From Streptosporangiaceae bacterium (GTDB lineage: Bacteria > Actinomycetota > Actinomycetes > Streptosporangiales > Streptosporangiaceae): 48,128 nucleotides of DNA. A model generated the notes under the pieces. It saw nothing but the letters and a program-made list of their open reading frames with translations, was not told where the DNA came from and did no database searches. Made by a program: the position numbers and the translations under genes. Shown here piece by piece: positions 39,201-47,092 of the stretch (position 1 is its first letter; every line of letters starts with the position of its first letter). The DNA is taken from contig JAFARZ010000040.1 of NCBI GenBank assembly GCA_019245115.1, positions 1 through 48,128 on the forward strand, written 5' to 3'.

Positions 39201-40369
39201 CCGAAATGGAGGCCCGGCTGGAGGTCCGCACGGCGGAGGAGCGGCTGCGTGCCATCAGCGGCCGCGCGGACTCGCTGACCGCGGCGGCGGCCGCGGAGCG
39301 TCGCGCTCGGGAACGGGCCCGCGAACGGCGCAAGCGGCGCGCCGCCCAGGCGGCGGTGGCCCACGCGGTCGCGATCGGTGCGGGGTACGCGCGCGACGCC
39401 GCCCAGCGGTCGCTGGCCCAGGCGCAGGCCCGGCGGGCCGAGGCCGAGGCGGCCAACGCCGGCGGGGCGGAAGAGCTCAAGGCGGTCCGGGCCCGGGTAC
39501 GTGAGCTGGCCGCCGAACTCGAGACGGTCGTCAACACCGTGCACGGCACCGAGATCACCCGGGCCGAACACCGGCTGCGGCTGGAACAGCTCGCTGAGCA
39601 CGCCCTGGAGGAGTTCGGGGTGACGACCGACGCACTGATCGCCGAGTACGGGCCCACCGTCCCCGTTCCGGTGATCGGCGACGAGGCTGCCCTCCCGGTG
39701 CCGTACGAGCGCGCTGCCGCCGAGCGCCGCGCCGAACAGGCCCAGAAGCAGCTCGACCGGCTGGGCAAGGTCAACCCGCTGGCCCTCGAGGAGTACGCCG
39801 CGCTGAACGAACGGCACCAGTTTCTGGCCACCCAGCTCGACGACCTGCGCAAGACCCGGCGCGACCTGCTCCAGGTGGTCAAGGAGGTCGACGACCGGGT
39901 GCAGGAGGTGTTCACGTCGGCTTACGCCGACACGGCACGGGAATTCGAGGCGCTGTTCGGGCGCCTTTTCCCTGGCGGGCAGGGCAACCTGGTGCTGACC
40001 GAGCCAGACGACATGCTGGCCACCGGGATCGAGATCGAGGCCAGGCCGCCGGGCAAGAAGGTCAAGCGGCTGTCCCTGCTGTCCGGCGGCGAACGATCGC
40101 TGACCGCGATCGCGTACCTGTTCGCTATCTTCAAGGCCCGGCCTTCGCCGTTCTATGTGCTGGACGAGGTCGAGGCGGCCCTGGACGACACGAACCTCCA
40201 GCGCTTGCTGCAGGTCTTCGAGGAACTCAGGGAAAGCTCCCAGCTCATCGTCATCACGCACCAGCGTCGCACGATGGAGGTCGCCGACGCCCTGTACGGC
40301 ATCAGCATGCGCGGCGACGGCGTGTCGGCCGTCATCAGCCAGCGAACCGCCGAGCACCAGCCAGCCTAG
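36224..40369 (+). CDS. smc: Chromosome partition protein SMC with a long hinge insertion
   Basis: Condensin-type ATPase that organises and segregates the chromosome. Walker A is near residue 30 (VVGPNGSGKSN); the first coiled coil runs to about residue 505; the hinge first half is residues about 507-570 (ARFAGVIGSLADHLEVAEGY); the hinge second half is about 788-849 (VVVVDDLGEAGQIV, TRSGDVLGARWAHGGG); then the second coil, the signature LSGGERSLTAIAYLF (about 1285) and Walker B FYVLDEVEAALDD (about 1311). At 1381 aa it is some 190 residues longer than usual, because about 217 low-complexity residues with repeats (37935-38585) split the hinge. The frame is kept throughout. GTG 36224 is chosen because AAGGAGGGG lies seven bases upstream; GTG 36200 is also open. 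Confidence 0.94.
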   Translation: MYLKSLTLRGFKSFASATTLRLEPGITCVVGPNGSGKSNIVDALSWVMGEQGAKSLRGGKMEDVVFAGTTSRPPLGRAEVTLTIDNSDGALPIEYSEVTISRLMFRSGQSEYAINGNHCRLLDVQELLSDSGLGREMHVIVGQGQLDDILHSGPEARRALIEEAAGVLKHRKRKEKALRKLEAMQANLTRLVDLTAELSRRLKPLGRQAEVARKAAVIQAELRDARLRLLADDYVTLAGKLQRDEADEAAIVARRAALEFEVTNARSAETELDRAAQEAQAQLARAQQTWFALSSAAERLRGTQNLAAQRHALLAEERDDSRPGRDPDELDRQAAELRAEEETLATRLTAGRDVLAAAVAERSAAEAQLAAIERRLAEGAKAAAARAQRVARLREQVGAASSRCSAAQEEIDRLTAAAAQARGRAGRAQQEYGQVQDLDSGREEDRTGLAAAHEQAAELLSQLSERTVALRAAEREAVADRAALRARAETLADAARRGADASQALLNDPARFAGVIGSLADHLEVAEGYEAAIAAALGAAAEAIAVTDIEAATSILATLRQEDSGRATLAITTPTPPATPAPHSPVTGTDHSAAASTSVPTGTAAPTAPTAPTAPTAPTAPTATNPEMSGAAAGHSAAARPSDAASPSRVENKRLPEEKAPVSGAFSSAGLQSSAKLSLRHPASHEMSNLSNVANGSGRSVAANEAEKAADGDGTREAAVADVAGRAAVTDGDGAGRAAGTILAKGAAVVGRATGADGVGGTIGADRVGGAIGADGVDGGGVAGGGVWAVEVVRAVDGVAEAVGELLRNVVVVDDLGEAGQIVRDNAILKVVTRSGDVLGARWAHGGGARARSVLELRAEADEAAARVADVERRCEEAAAELAAAAQAEKAAKAAVADAQARLHEADAAAAEISGRLGRLAGAARAGRDEADRIDASITAARKSAEADLAKLAQLRSQLTEAEAELESDEALDAEPDVSREDLAERCTTARNAEMEARLEVRTAEERLRAISGRADSLTAAAAAERRARERARERRKRRAAQAAVAHAVAIGAGYARDAAQRSLAQAQARRAEAEAANAGGAEELKAVRARVRELAAELETVVNTVHGTEITRAEHRLRLEQLAEHALEEFGVTTDALIAEYGPTVPVPVIGDEAALPVPYERAAAERRAEQAQKQLDRLGKVNPLALEEYAALNERHQFLATQLDDLRKTRRDLLQVVKEVDDRVQEVFTSAYADTAREFEALFGRLFPGGQGNLVLTEPDDMLATGIEIEARPPGKKVKRLSLLSGGERSLTAIAYLFAIFKARPSPFYVLDEVEAALDDTNLQRLLQVFEELRESSQLIVITHQRRTMEVADALYGISMRGDGVSAVISQRTAEHQPA
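38036..38089 (+). repeat. 9-bp tandem repeat, six units, coding APT
   Basis: GCCCCCACA repeated at 38036, 38045, 38054, 38063, 38072 and 38081, with one changed base in the third and sixth units. It gives Ala-Pro-Thr repeated six times at the start of the hinge insertion. Confidence 0.93.
38102..38287. repeat. Dispersed hairpin element, family 2, copy C, flanked by 9-bp direct repeats, inside smc
   Basis: The hairpin (38169-38247) has a perfect inner stem of 17 bp: GGAAGAAAAGGCGCCGG (38191-38207), loop TTT, CCGGCGCCTTTTCTTCC (38211-38227), with imperfect outer arms. It is homologous to 5171-5251 and 26009-26089. GAAATGTCG occurs at 38102-38110 and again at 38279-38287 on either side, as expected of a 9-bp target duplication or of element ends. 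Its complement also stands at 5145-5153 next to copy A, which favours element ends. It is read in frame (VENKRLPEEKAPVSGAFSSA). Confidence 0.8.
38486..38566 (+). repeat. 27-bp tandem repeat, three units, coding GADGVGGTI-like peptide
   Basis: Units start at 38486, 38513 and 38540; units 1 and 2 differ at about four positions and unit 3 is more diverged. They code GADGVGGTI, GADRVGGAI and GADGVDGGG in the second half of the SMC hinge insertion. Confidence 0.85.
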
Positions 40370-41142
40370 GGTTTGACGCCTACCCCGCCGAGGAACCACG
40401 GGTTCACGTCGGCGCGGGTTACCGACGGGCGCCAGGACGAGACCGGCACCAGTCCCGGCTCGACCAGGACGAGCCCGCCGAAGAACTCGTTGATATGCTG
40501 CGGGGTCCGCGCCTGCGCGGCCGACGAAGCCTGGGCAGTGTACAGGCTCGCGATCTCGTCCACGCCGGTGCGGAGTTCGGCGTGTGACAGCGCGAGGTAG
40601 CCCCCGTGCGGCAGCCGCGCCACGTACTGGGCGACCAGGTCATGTGGCTGGTCGGCGTCGGGCACGAAGTGCAGGACCGCCAGCATGAGGATGGCAACCG
40701 GCTGGGTCCAGTCGATGAGCTCGCGGGTCTGCCTGGCATCGAAGATCGCCGCGGGGTCCCGCAGGTCGGCGTGGACCACCGCGACGTTGCGGCTGGGCTG
40801 GGCCAGCAGCGCGCGGGAGTGGGCGACGACCGCGGGATCGTTGTCGACATACACGATCCGGGTGTCCGGATTGGCGCGCTGGGCTACCTGATGGACGTTT
40901 TCGCTGGTGGGCAGGCCGGTGCCGAGATCGAGGAACTGCCGCACGCCCGCCTCGCCGAGCCAGGTCACAACACGGCCGAGGAATCGCCGGTTCTCCCGGA
41001 TCGTCATCTGGGTGTCCGGGCGTGCCGCCATCAGGCGGGCGGCGAAGTCGCGGTCGGCGGGGAAATGGTCCTTGCCGCCCAGCAGGTAGTCGTAGACCCG
41101 CGCCACATTCGGTACCGTCGCGTCGAACCTCTGCTCAGTCAC
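40366..41142 (-). CDS. SAM-dependent methyltransferase, DUF574 type (Methyltransf_19)
   Basis: A 258-residue protein of the actinomycete S-adenosyl methyltransferase family. Signatures: NVARVYDYLLGGKDHFPADR near the start, the SAM-binding RQFLDLGTGLPTSENVHQVA, IVYVDNDPAVVAHSRALL and LMLAVLHFVPDADQP. Many copies occur in actinomycete genomes and the substrates are unknown. GTG 41142 (VTEQRFDATVPN) is preferred since GGCGGAG lies just upstream; a longer frame to 41193 exists. Its TAG stop and that of the convergent smc share the palindrome CTAG (40366-40369). It interrupts the usual smc-ftsY adjacency and may be a lineage-specific gain. Confidence 0.9.
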   Translation of the reverse strand: MTEQRFDATVPNVARVYDYLLGGKDHFPADRDFAARLMAARPDTQMTIRENRRFLGRVVTWLGEAGVRQFLDLGTGLPTSENVHQVAQRANPDTRIVYVDNDPAVVAHSRALLAQPSRNVAVVHADLRDPAAIFDARQTRELIDWTQPVAILMLAVLHFVPDADQPHDLVAQYVARLPHGGYLALSHAELRTGVDEIASLYTAQASSAAQARTPQHINEFFGGLVLVEPGLVPVSSWRPSVTRADVNPWFLGGVGVKP

Positions 41143-41242
41143 GCACACTCCGCCCCGCACTCGCCCCCAGCGCTCCCACTCGCCCCCCGGCACTCGCGCT
41201 TATCGTAACCGCCGCGCCCGCGGCCGTCGTAGCGGAAAGGTT

Positions 41243-41274
41243 GTGGATCGAAGAGTCCGGGCTCTTCGATCCAC
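41243..41274. promoter_or_regulatory. Perfect 13-bp inverted repeat between the methyltransferase and ftsY
   Basis: GTGGATCGAAGAG (41243-41255), loop TCCGGG, CTCTTCGATCCAC (41262-41274), with no mismatch. A further GGATCCAC follows at 41281-41288. It lies in the 191-bp divergent gap, 100 bp from the methyltransferase start and 60 bp before ftsY, so a terminator role is unlikely; an operator or an mRNA-leader hairpin of ftsY is more plausible. Confidence 0.7.
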
Positions 41275-41333
41275 GATGCTGGATCCACCCGTGGCGAGCA
41301 GCACTCCTGCCCGTCTGGGAGACTGGACGGGTT

Positions 41334-42509
41334 ATGGAATACGTGATCTTGGGAATCGTGCTCGGCGTCCTGGCGATCGTCGGCGCGGGATCGTTGCTGT
41401 TCGTCCGGCCCGGCTGGGCGCGCCGCCGGCCGGTGCCGCCGCCCGGCCCTACCCGGGAGGTACCGGAGGCCCGCCAGGCACCTGCCGCTGGCGAGACCGC
41501 CGCCCCGGCGCAGGGGGGGCCGGGCCAGGCCGGCGTGCCGGAAACACCGGGCGCGGCGGCTGGCGTCCTGGACCTGGAGCGGCCACCGCCTTCGGCTGGC
41601 CGGCTGGTGCGGCTGCGAGCCCGGCTGGCCCGGTCCCAGACGTCGGTCGGCTCCGCCTTGCTGAACCTCCTGTCCCGCGATCGTCTGGACGACGAGACCT
41701 GGGACGAGCTGGAGGAGGTGCTGATCACCGCCGACGTCGGCGTGGCGCCCGCCCGGATCATGGCCGAGGACCTCAAGACCAAGGTCAAGGTGCTCGGCAC
41801 CCGTACCACCGCCGACGTCCGCGAGCTGCTGCGCACTGAGCTGCTCACCCAGTTGGGCGCCAGCACCGACCGCTCGCTGCACACCAAGCCGCATGGCGGG
41901 AATCCGGCCGTGATCCTCATGGTCGGCGTGAACGGCACCGGCAAGACCACCACGGTCGGCAAACTGGCCCGGGCGCTGATAGGGGACGGCCGCACCGTCC
42001 TGCTGGGCGCCGCCGACACGTTCCGCGCCGCCGCGGCCGATCAGCTGCAGACGTGGGGTGAGCGGGTCGGCGCGGACACCGTCCGCGCCGACCGCGAGGG
42101 CGCGGACCCGGCCAGTGTGGCCTTCGACGCGGTCAGCCAGGGCATCGACAAGCACGTGGACGTCGTGCTGGTCGACACGGCGGGGCGGCTGCACACCAAG
42201 ACCGGGCTGATGGACGAGCTCGGCAAGGTCAAGCGCGTGATAGAAAAGCGCACCCCGGTGGACGAAGTGCTGTTGGTGCTCGACGCGACCACCGGGCAGA
42301 ACGGGCTGCGGCAGGCCCGGGTGTTCGCCGAGGTCGTGGACATCACCGGGATCGTGCTCACCAAGCTCGACGGCACGGCCAAGGGCGGCATAGTGATCGC
42401 CGTCCAGCGCGAGCTGGGTGTGCCGGTCAAGCTGGTCGGGCTGGGCGAGGGACCCGACGACCTGGCTCCGTTCGACCCCGAAGCGTTCGTAGATGCCATC
42501 CTGGGGTAA
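41334..42509 (+). CDS. ftsY: Signal recognition particle receptor FtsY
   Basis: GTPase that docks SRP-bound ribosomes at the membrane. 391 aa. An N-terminal membrane span (YVILGIVLGVLAIVGAGSLL) and a Pro/Ala/Gly linker of about 70 residues precede the N domain (VGSALLNLLSRDRLDDETW) and the GTPase domain: G1 GVNGTGKTTTVGKLA, G2 DTFRAAAADQL, G3 DTAGRLHTK, G4 TKLDGTAKGG and the ending GLGEGPDDLAPFDP. ATG 41334 opens the membrane anchor; upstream sequence in frame is unrelated and antisense to the methyltransferase. The PII gene follows 64 bp later. Confidence 0.95.
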   Translation: MEYVILGIVLGVLAIVGAGSLLFVRPGWARRRPVPPPGPTREVPEARQAPAAGETAAPAQGGPGQAGVPETPGAAAGVLDLERPPPSAGRLVRLRARLARSQTSVGSALLNLLSRDRLDDETWDELEEVLITADVGVAPARIMAEDLKTKVKVLGTRTTADVRELLRTELLTQLGASTDRSLHTKPHGGNPAVILMVGVNGTGKTTTVGKLARALIGDGRTVLLGAADTFRAAAADQLQTWGERVGADTVRADREGADPASVAFDAVSQGIDKHVDVVLVDTAGRLHTKTGLMDELGKVKRVIEKRTPVDEVLLVLDATTGQNGLRQARVFAEVVDITGIVLTKLDGTAKGGIVIAVQRELGVPVKLVGLGEGPDDLAPFDPEAFVDAILG

Positions 42510-42528
42510 CTGGAAACAAGCCCGTAAC
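42506..42528 (+). promoter_or_regulatory. GlnR-like site upstream of glnB
   Basis: GTAAC (42506-42510), 2 nt, GAAAC (42513-42517), 6 nt, GTAAC (42524-42528). The GAAAC-n6-GTAAC spacing matches half-sites of the actinobacterial GlnR nitrogen box, but the next expected half-site is not conserved. It overlaps the ftsY stop and lies 46 bp before glnB. Regulation by GlnR is inferred. Confidence 0.45.
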
Positions 42529-42549
42529 GCTGAGAGCCGTCTCCTGTAA

Positions 42550-42912
<363 letters not shown>

Positions 42913-42916
42913 GCCG

Positions 42917-45208
42917 GTGACCGTCTCATTCGCCGCGGACCGCACCAGCCGATCCATCCAGACAGACAGGTGGCTCGGTGAGCTACTCGGTGCGGAGTCA
43001 GGCGTAGCACTTGTCGCGGTGGGGGGATACGGTCGCCGGGAATTGCTGCCTCGCAGCGATCTCGATGTCCTGTTGCTGCACGACGGGCGGGACGGCATCG
43101 CGGAGATCGCCGACCGGATCTGGTATCCGGTCTGGGACTCCGGCGCCGAGCTGGACCACGCGGTACGCACCGTGCCGCAGGCCCGGCGGGTGGCGCGCGG
43201 CGACCTGAAGGTCGCCCTCGGGCTGCTGTCCGCGCGGCACGTGGCCGGCAACGCTGACCTGACCGAAAGCCTTCGGGTGGGCGCGCTCACCGACTGGCGG
43301 GAGGCCGCGCCGACCCGGCTCGGCGAGCTTCACGAGGCGTGCGAGGAACGGGCAAAGAGCAGTGGTGAGCTCGCCTTCCTGCTCGAACCTGACCTGAAGG
43401 AGGCCCGGGGCGGCTTGCGGGATGTGCACGCTATCCAGGCGGTCGCCGCCGCCTGGGTGGCTCCGGCGCCCGGTCCCAAGGTGCGCTCCGCTTACGAGCA
43501 GATCATGGACGCCCGGCATGCCCTGCATGAGGTCACCGGTCGTCGGCTGGACCGCCTGGTGCTCGAGGAGCAGGACGAGGTGGCTCGGGCGCTCGGGCTA
43601 CTGGACGGCGACGTGCTGCTGCGGATGCTGGCCGGCGCCGCGCGGACGATCTCCTACGCCGTCGATCACGCGTTCCGCCAGGCGGAACGGGCTCACGGGC
43701 GGCGTCGGCGGCGGCGCGCGGAACGTCAGCCTTTGGCCGACGGCGTGGTGTCGCAGGACGACGAGGTGGTGCTGGCGCGGGCCGCCGATCCGGCCGCCGA
43801 TCCGGTTCTGGTGCTGCGCGCGGCGGCGACGGCGGCCCAGGCGGGCTTGCCCCTCGCGCCCCGGACGCTGGCCCGGCTGGCCGAATGCCCCCCGGTGCCG
43901 GTCCCGTGGCCGGCCGCGGCCCGTGATGCCTTTTTCGCGCTGCTGGGCGCCGGTCACTCGGCCGTCAGCGTGTGGGAGGCGCTGGACCAGGAAGGCCTGA
44001 TCACCGCGCTGATCCCGGACTGGGAACGGGTGCGGAACCGGCCGCAGCGCAATCCGCTGCACCGGTTCACCGTGGACCGGCATCTGGTCGAGACCGCGGC
44101 CTACGCCGCGGCGCTTACCCGCGAGGTGGCCCGGCCGGACCTGCTGCTCCTGGCCGCGCTGCTGCACGACATCGGGAAGGGCTGGCCCGGCGATCACAGC
44201 GTGTCCGGTGCGGTCGTGGCGCGGGACGTATGCCACCGGCTGGGACTGCCCGAGGCCGACTCGGAGCTGGTCGCCGCCGCTGTGCGGCACCACCTGCTGC
44301 TGCCCGTGGCGGCAACCCGGCGTGACCTGGACGATCCGGCGACGGTCCGGCATGTGGCGGGCACGGTGGGCAGTCGCGCGTTGCTGGAATTGCTGCATGC
44401 CCTGGCCATCGCGGACGGGCAGGCGACCGGGTCGGCCGCCTGGAACGACTGGAAGGCCACGCTGGTGGCCGACCTGGTGCGGCGGACCGAGACCGCGCTG
44501 GCGGGGGAGCCCGCGCCGGCGCCCGATCCGCTGCGAGCGGACCAGCTGGCGCTGGTCGCCAGCGGTGGACCCGCCGCGATCGTCCGCCCAGGCGAACCGG
44601 CCGGCCCGGCCAGCGGAACGGTCGGCGGAACGGTCGGCGGCCTGGCCGCCACCCCGGCCAGGAGCGCCGAAGTCACCGTGGTCGCCTCGGATCGTCCCGG
44701 CCTGCTGTGGCGGGCGGCGGGTGTGCTGGCTTCCCATCGGCTGGTGGTGCGGAGCGCCAACGCCACGTCGGTCGAGTCGACGGCGGTCACCGTGTTCGAT
44801 GTGGCGCCGGAGTTCGGCGAGCTGCCGGACGCGGAGTTGCTGGCCAGCGATCTCCGCCGGATGCTGGATGGGCGGCTGGACGTGGCGGGCAGGCTGGAAC
44901 GCCGGGCCCGCGCGGCCAGGCCGAGCGGCGCGGCCATCCCGGCCCCTAAGGTGACGCTGATCGACGACGCCTCGGATACCGCGACCGTGGTGGAGGTTCG
45001 CGCCCATGACGCGCCCGGACTGCTCTGGCGGGTCGGCCGTGCGCTGGGTGACTGCGGCCTGGACGTGCGCGCCGCCCGGGTGGAGACGCTCGGCGCCGAG
45101 GTCGTGGACGTGTTCTACGTGACCGGCGCCGACGGAAAGCCGCTGATCGAGCCCGACATGCGCCGGGACACGGTGGCGTTCGTGCTCGCCGCCCTGGACG
45201 CCCACTGA
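42917..45208 (+). CDS. glnD: PII uridylyl/adenylyltransferase
   Basis: Bifunctional enzyme that modifies and demodifies PII; in studied actinobacteria the modification is adenylylation. 763 aa. Nucleotidyltransferase motif GGYGRRELLPRSDLDVLLLH (residues about 36-56), the helical GlnD/PII domain, an HD domain (LLAALLHDIGKGWPGDHS, about 415-432) and two C-terminal ACT domains (VVASDRPGLLWRAAGVLASH and VRAHDAPGLLWRVGRALGDC) that sense glutamine. GTG 42917 lies four bases after the glnB stop, so the pair is coupled. Confidence 0.95.
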   Translation: MTVSFAADRTSRSIQTDRWLGELLGAESGVALVAVGGYGRRELLPRSDLDVLLLHDGRDGIAEIADRIWYPVWDSGAELDHAVRTVPQARRVARGDLKVALGLLSARHVAGNADLTESLRVGALTDWREAAPTRLGELHEACEERAKSSGELAFLLEPDLKEARGGLRDVHAIQAVAAAWVAPAPGPKVRSAYEQIMDARHALHEVTGRRLDRLVLEEQDEVARALGLLDGDVLLRMLAGAARTISYAVDHAFRQAERAHGRRRRRRAERQPLADGVVSQDDEVVLARAADPAADPVLVLRAAATAAQAGLPLAPRTLARLAECPPVPVPWPAAARDAFFALLGAGHSAVSVWEALDQEGLITALIPDWERVRNRPQRNPLHRFTVDRHLVETAAYAAALTREVARPDLLLLAALLHDIGKGWPGDHSVSGAVVARDVCHRLGLPEADSELVAAAVRHHLLLPVAATRRDLDDPATVRHVAGTVGSRALLELLHALAIADGQATGSAAWNDWKATLVADLVRRTETALAGEPAPAPDPLRADQLALVASGGPAAIVRPGEPAGPASGTVGGTVGGLAATPARSAEVTVVASDRPGLLWRAAGVLASHRLVVRSANATSVESTAVTVFDVAPEFGELPDAELLASDLRRMLDGRLDVAGRLERRARAARPSGAAIPAPKVTLIDDASDTATVVEVRAHDAPGLLWRVGRALGDCGLDVRAARVETLGAEVVDVFYVTGADGKPLIEPDMRRDTVAFVLAALDAH

Positions 45209-45262
45209 CCACGCCAGCTGTCCATGATCATGGGTCGTTGGCGGGAATAGTTACCTGATTGT

Positions 45263-45284
45263 CCGGGGGGAACCGTCCCCCCGG
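45263..45284. terminator. G6/C6 hairpin between glnD and ffh
   Basis: CCGGGGGG (45263-45270), loop AACCGT, CCCCCCGG (45277-45284): a perfect 8-bp stem 54 bp after glnD and 62 bp before ffh. It is similar in loop and stem to the hairpin at 15267-15283. It is probably the glnB-glnD terminator, though no T-run follows. Confidence 0.6.
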
Positions 45285-45346
45285 GCCCCCGCGGCAACCC
45301 GCGCTCATGGGCCGAGAAACCACCGCCCGTTCGGTAGCCTGGGTCT

Positions 45347-46996
45347 GTGTTTGAATCCCTTTCTGACCGGCTGACGCAGGTCTTCTCGTCCCTGCGCGGC
45401 CGCGGTCGGCTGTCCCCCGCCGACATCGACGCGACCGCGCGCGAGATCCGGATCGCGCTGCTCGAGGCGGACGTCGCGCTTCCCGTCGTCAGGCAGTTCA
45501 TCGCGCGAGTCAAGGAACGGGCCAGCGGCGAGGAGGTCTCCGCCGCGTTGAACCCGGCCCAGCAGGTCGTCAAGATCGTGCACGAGGAGCTGATCGGCAT
45601 CCTCGGCGGCGAGGAGAGGCGGCTGCGGTTCGCGAAGATACCGCCGACCGTGATCTTGCTGGCCGGTCTGCAGGGTACCGGTAAGACCACGCTCGCGGGC
45701 AAGCTCGCCCGGTGGCTGAAGGAGCAGGGCAACACGCCCATGCTGGTCGCCGCCGACCTTCAGCGGCCGAACGCGGTGCAGCAGCTCGAGGTGGTTGGCG
45801 AGCGCGCCGGAGTCCCGGTGTACGCGCCGTTCCCCGGCAGCGGGGTCGGTGATCCGGTGGCGGCGGCCAGGCAGTCGCTGGAGGAGGCCCGGCGCCGCCA
45901 GCAGAACATGGTGATCATCGACACGGCCGGTCGTCTCGGCGTGGACGCCGAGATGATGGCGCAGGCCGTCGCGATCAGGGACGCCGTCCAGCCGGACGAG
46001 ATCCTGTTCGTGGTCGACGCGATGATCGGCCAGGACGCGGTCAGCACGGCGCAGGCGTTCCTCGATGGCGTCGGCTACGACGGCGTGGTGCTGACCAAGC
46101 TCGACGGCGACGCCCGCGGCGGCGCCGCGCTGTCCATCGCGGAGCTGACCGGTCGGCCGATCATGTTCGCGTCTACCGGTGAGAAGCTCGAAGACTTCGA
46201 TGTCTTCCACCCGGACCGGATGGCGTCCCGCATCCTCGACATGGGTGACGTGCTCACGCTGATCGAGCAGGCGGAGAAGGCGTTCGACGCCGAGCAGACC
46301 GCTACGCTGGCCGGGCGGCTGGCGTCCGGTGAGGGGTTCACGCTCGAGGACTTCGTCGAGCAGTTGTCCATGGTCCGTAAGCTCGGGCCGATCGGCAACC
46401 TGCTCGGCATGCTGCCCGGCGCGGCGAAGAACCGCGAACTGCTCAGCCAGGTCAACGACAAGGACCTGGACCGGGCCGAGGCGATCGTCAGGTCCATGAC
46501 GCCGGAGGAGCGCCGCAACCCGAAGGTCATCAACGGGTCCCGGCGGCTGCGCATCGCCAACGGGTCTGGTGTGCAGGTCGGCGAGGTGTCGCAGCTGGTC
46601 AAGAACTTCTTCGAAGGCCAGAAGCAGATGAAGGCCATGTTCAGCGGCGGAATCCCCGGTATGCCTCCCATCCCGGGCGCCCGCCGCGCGGTCAAGGCCG
46701 CCGCCAAGAACTCCCGCAAGAAGGGCAAGAAGGGCGGCGGCCGTCCCCAGCGCGCCGGCGCCGGTGGTGCCGGTGGTGGCGGTGGCGGTGGCGGCGGTGG
46801 CGGCGGGAATCGCGCCGCGCAACCTGGTGCGGTCGGCCCAGGCGGCCCGGGCGCAGGCGCAGGCCTTGGCGGAGCTGGCCTGGGCGGCCTGCCCAACGAC
46901 TTCGACCTGTCCGAGGGCCTCGCCGCGCTGCGGGATCTCCCCAAGGATCAGGACAACATCCCCGCCGCGTTCCGCGGCAAGCCCAAGAAGAAGTAA
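45347..46996 (+). CDS. ffh: Signal recognition particle protein Ffh
   Basis: SRP54 GTPase that binds signal peptides and 4.5S RNA and hands ribosomes to FtsY. 549 aa. N domain (FESLSDRLTQVFSSLRGRG), G1 GLQGTGKTTLAGKLARWL, DLQRPNAVQQL, DTAGRLGVDAEM, TKLDGDARGGAALSI, then the Met-rich M domain (LGMLPGAAKN, RRLRIANGSGVQVGEVSQLV, KQMKAMFSGGIPGMP). The C-terminus has a basic stretch, a run of Gly (46760-46807) and a conserved-looking acidic/basic end. GTG 45347 gives the family N-terminus. A strong hairpin follows the stop. Confidence 0.96.
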   Translation: MFESLSDRLTQVFSSLRGRGRLSPADIDATAREIRIALLEADVALPVVRQFIARVKERASGEEVSAALNPAQQVVKIVHEELIGILGGEERRLRFAKIPPTVILLAGLQGTGKTTLAGKLARWLKEQGNTPMLVAADLQRPNAVQQLEVVGERAGVPVYAPFPGSGVGDPVAAARQSLEEARRRQQNMVIIDTAGRLGVDAEMMAQAVAIRDAVQPDEILFVVDAMIGQDAVSTAQAFLDGVGYDGVVLTKLDGDARGGAALSIAELTGRPIMFASTGEKLEDFDVFHPDRMASRILDMGDVLTLIEQAEKAFDAEQTATLAGRLASGEGFTLEDFVEQLSMVRKLGPIGNLLGMLPGAAKNRELLSQVNDKDLDRAEAIVRSMTPEERRNPKVINGSRRLRIANGSGVQVGEVSQLVKNFFEGQKQMKAMFSGGIPGMPPIPGARRAVKAAAKNSRKKGKKGGGRPQRAGAGGAGGGGGGGGGGGGNRAAQPGAVGPGGPGAGAGLGGAGLGGLPNDFDLSEGLAALRDLPKDQDNIPAAFRGKPKKK

Positions 46997-47012
46997 CCCC
47001 GTCGGCCCTGAT

Positions 47013-47066
47013 CGGATGATTGTGGCAACGACCCGGTTATAACCGGGTGGCTGCCACATTCATCCG
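47013..47066. terminator. Long nested hairpin between ffh and the ligase gene
   Basis: Outer stem CGGATGA (47013-47019) with TCATCCG (47060-47066), middle stem TGTGGCA (47021-47027) with TGCCACA (47052-47058), and the centre is a perfect 18-bp palindrome ACCCGGTTATAACCGGGT (47031-47048). It lies between convergent stops and is symmetrical, so it should terminate from both sides. Confidence 0.85.
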
Positions 47067-47092
47067 GCGGTCAGCCCAGCGGCAAACCCAGG

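Noticed and set aside
46760..46807. Glycine run in ffh as a collagen-like or PE_PGRS-type element
   Set aside because: It is a simple GGC/GGT run in the variable C-terminal tail of Ffh, where low complexity is common in actinobacteria.
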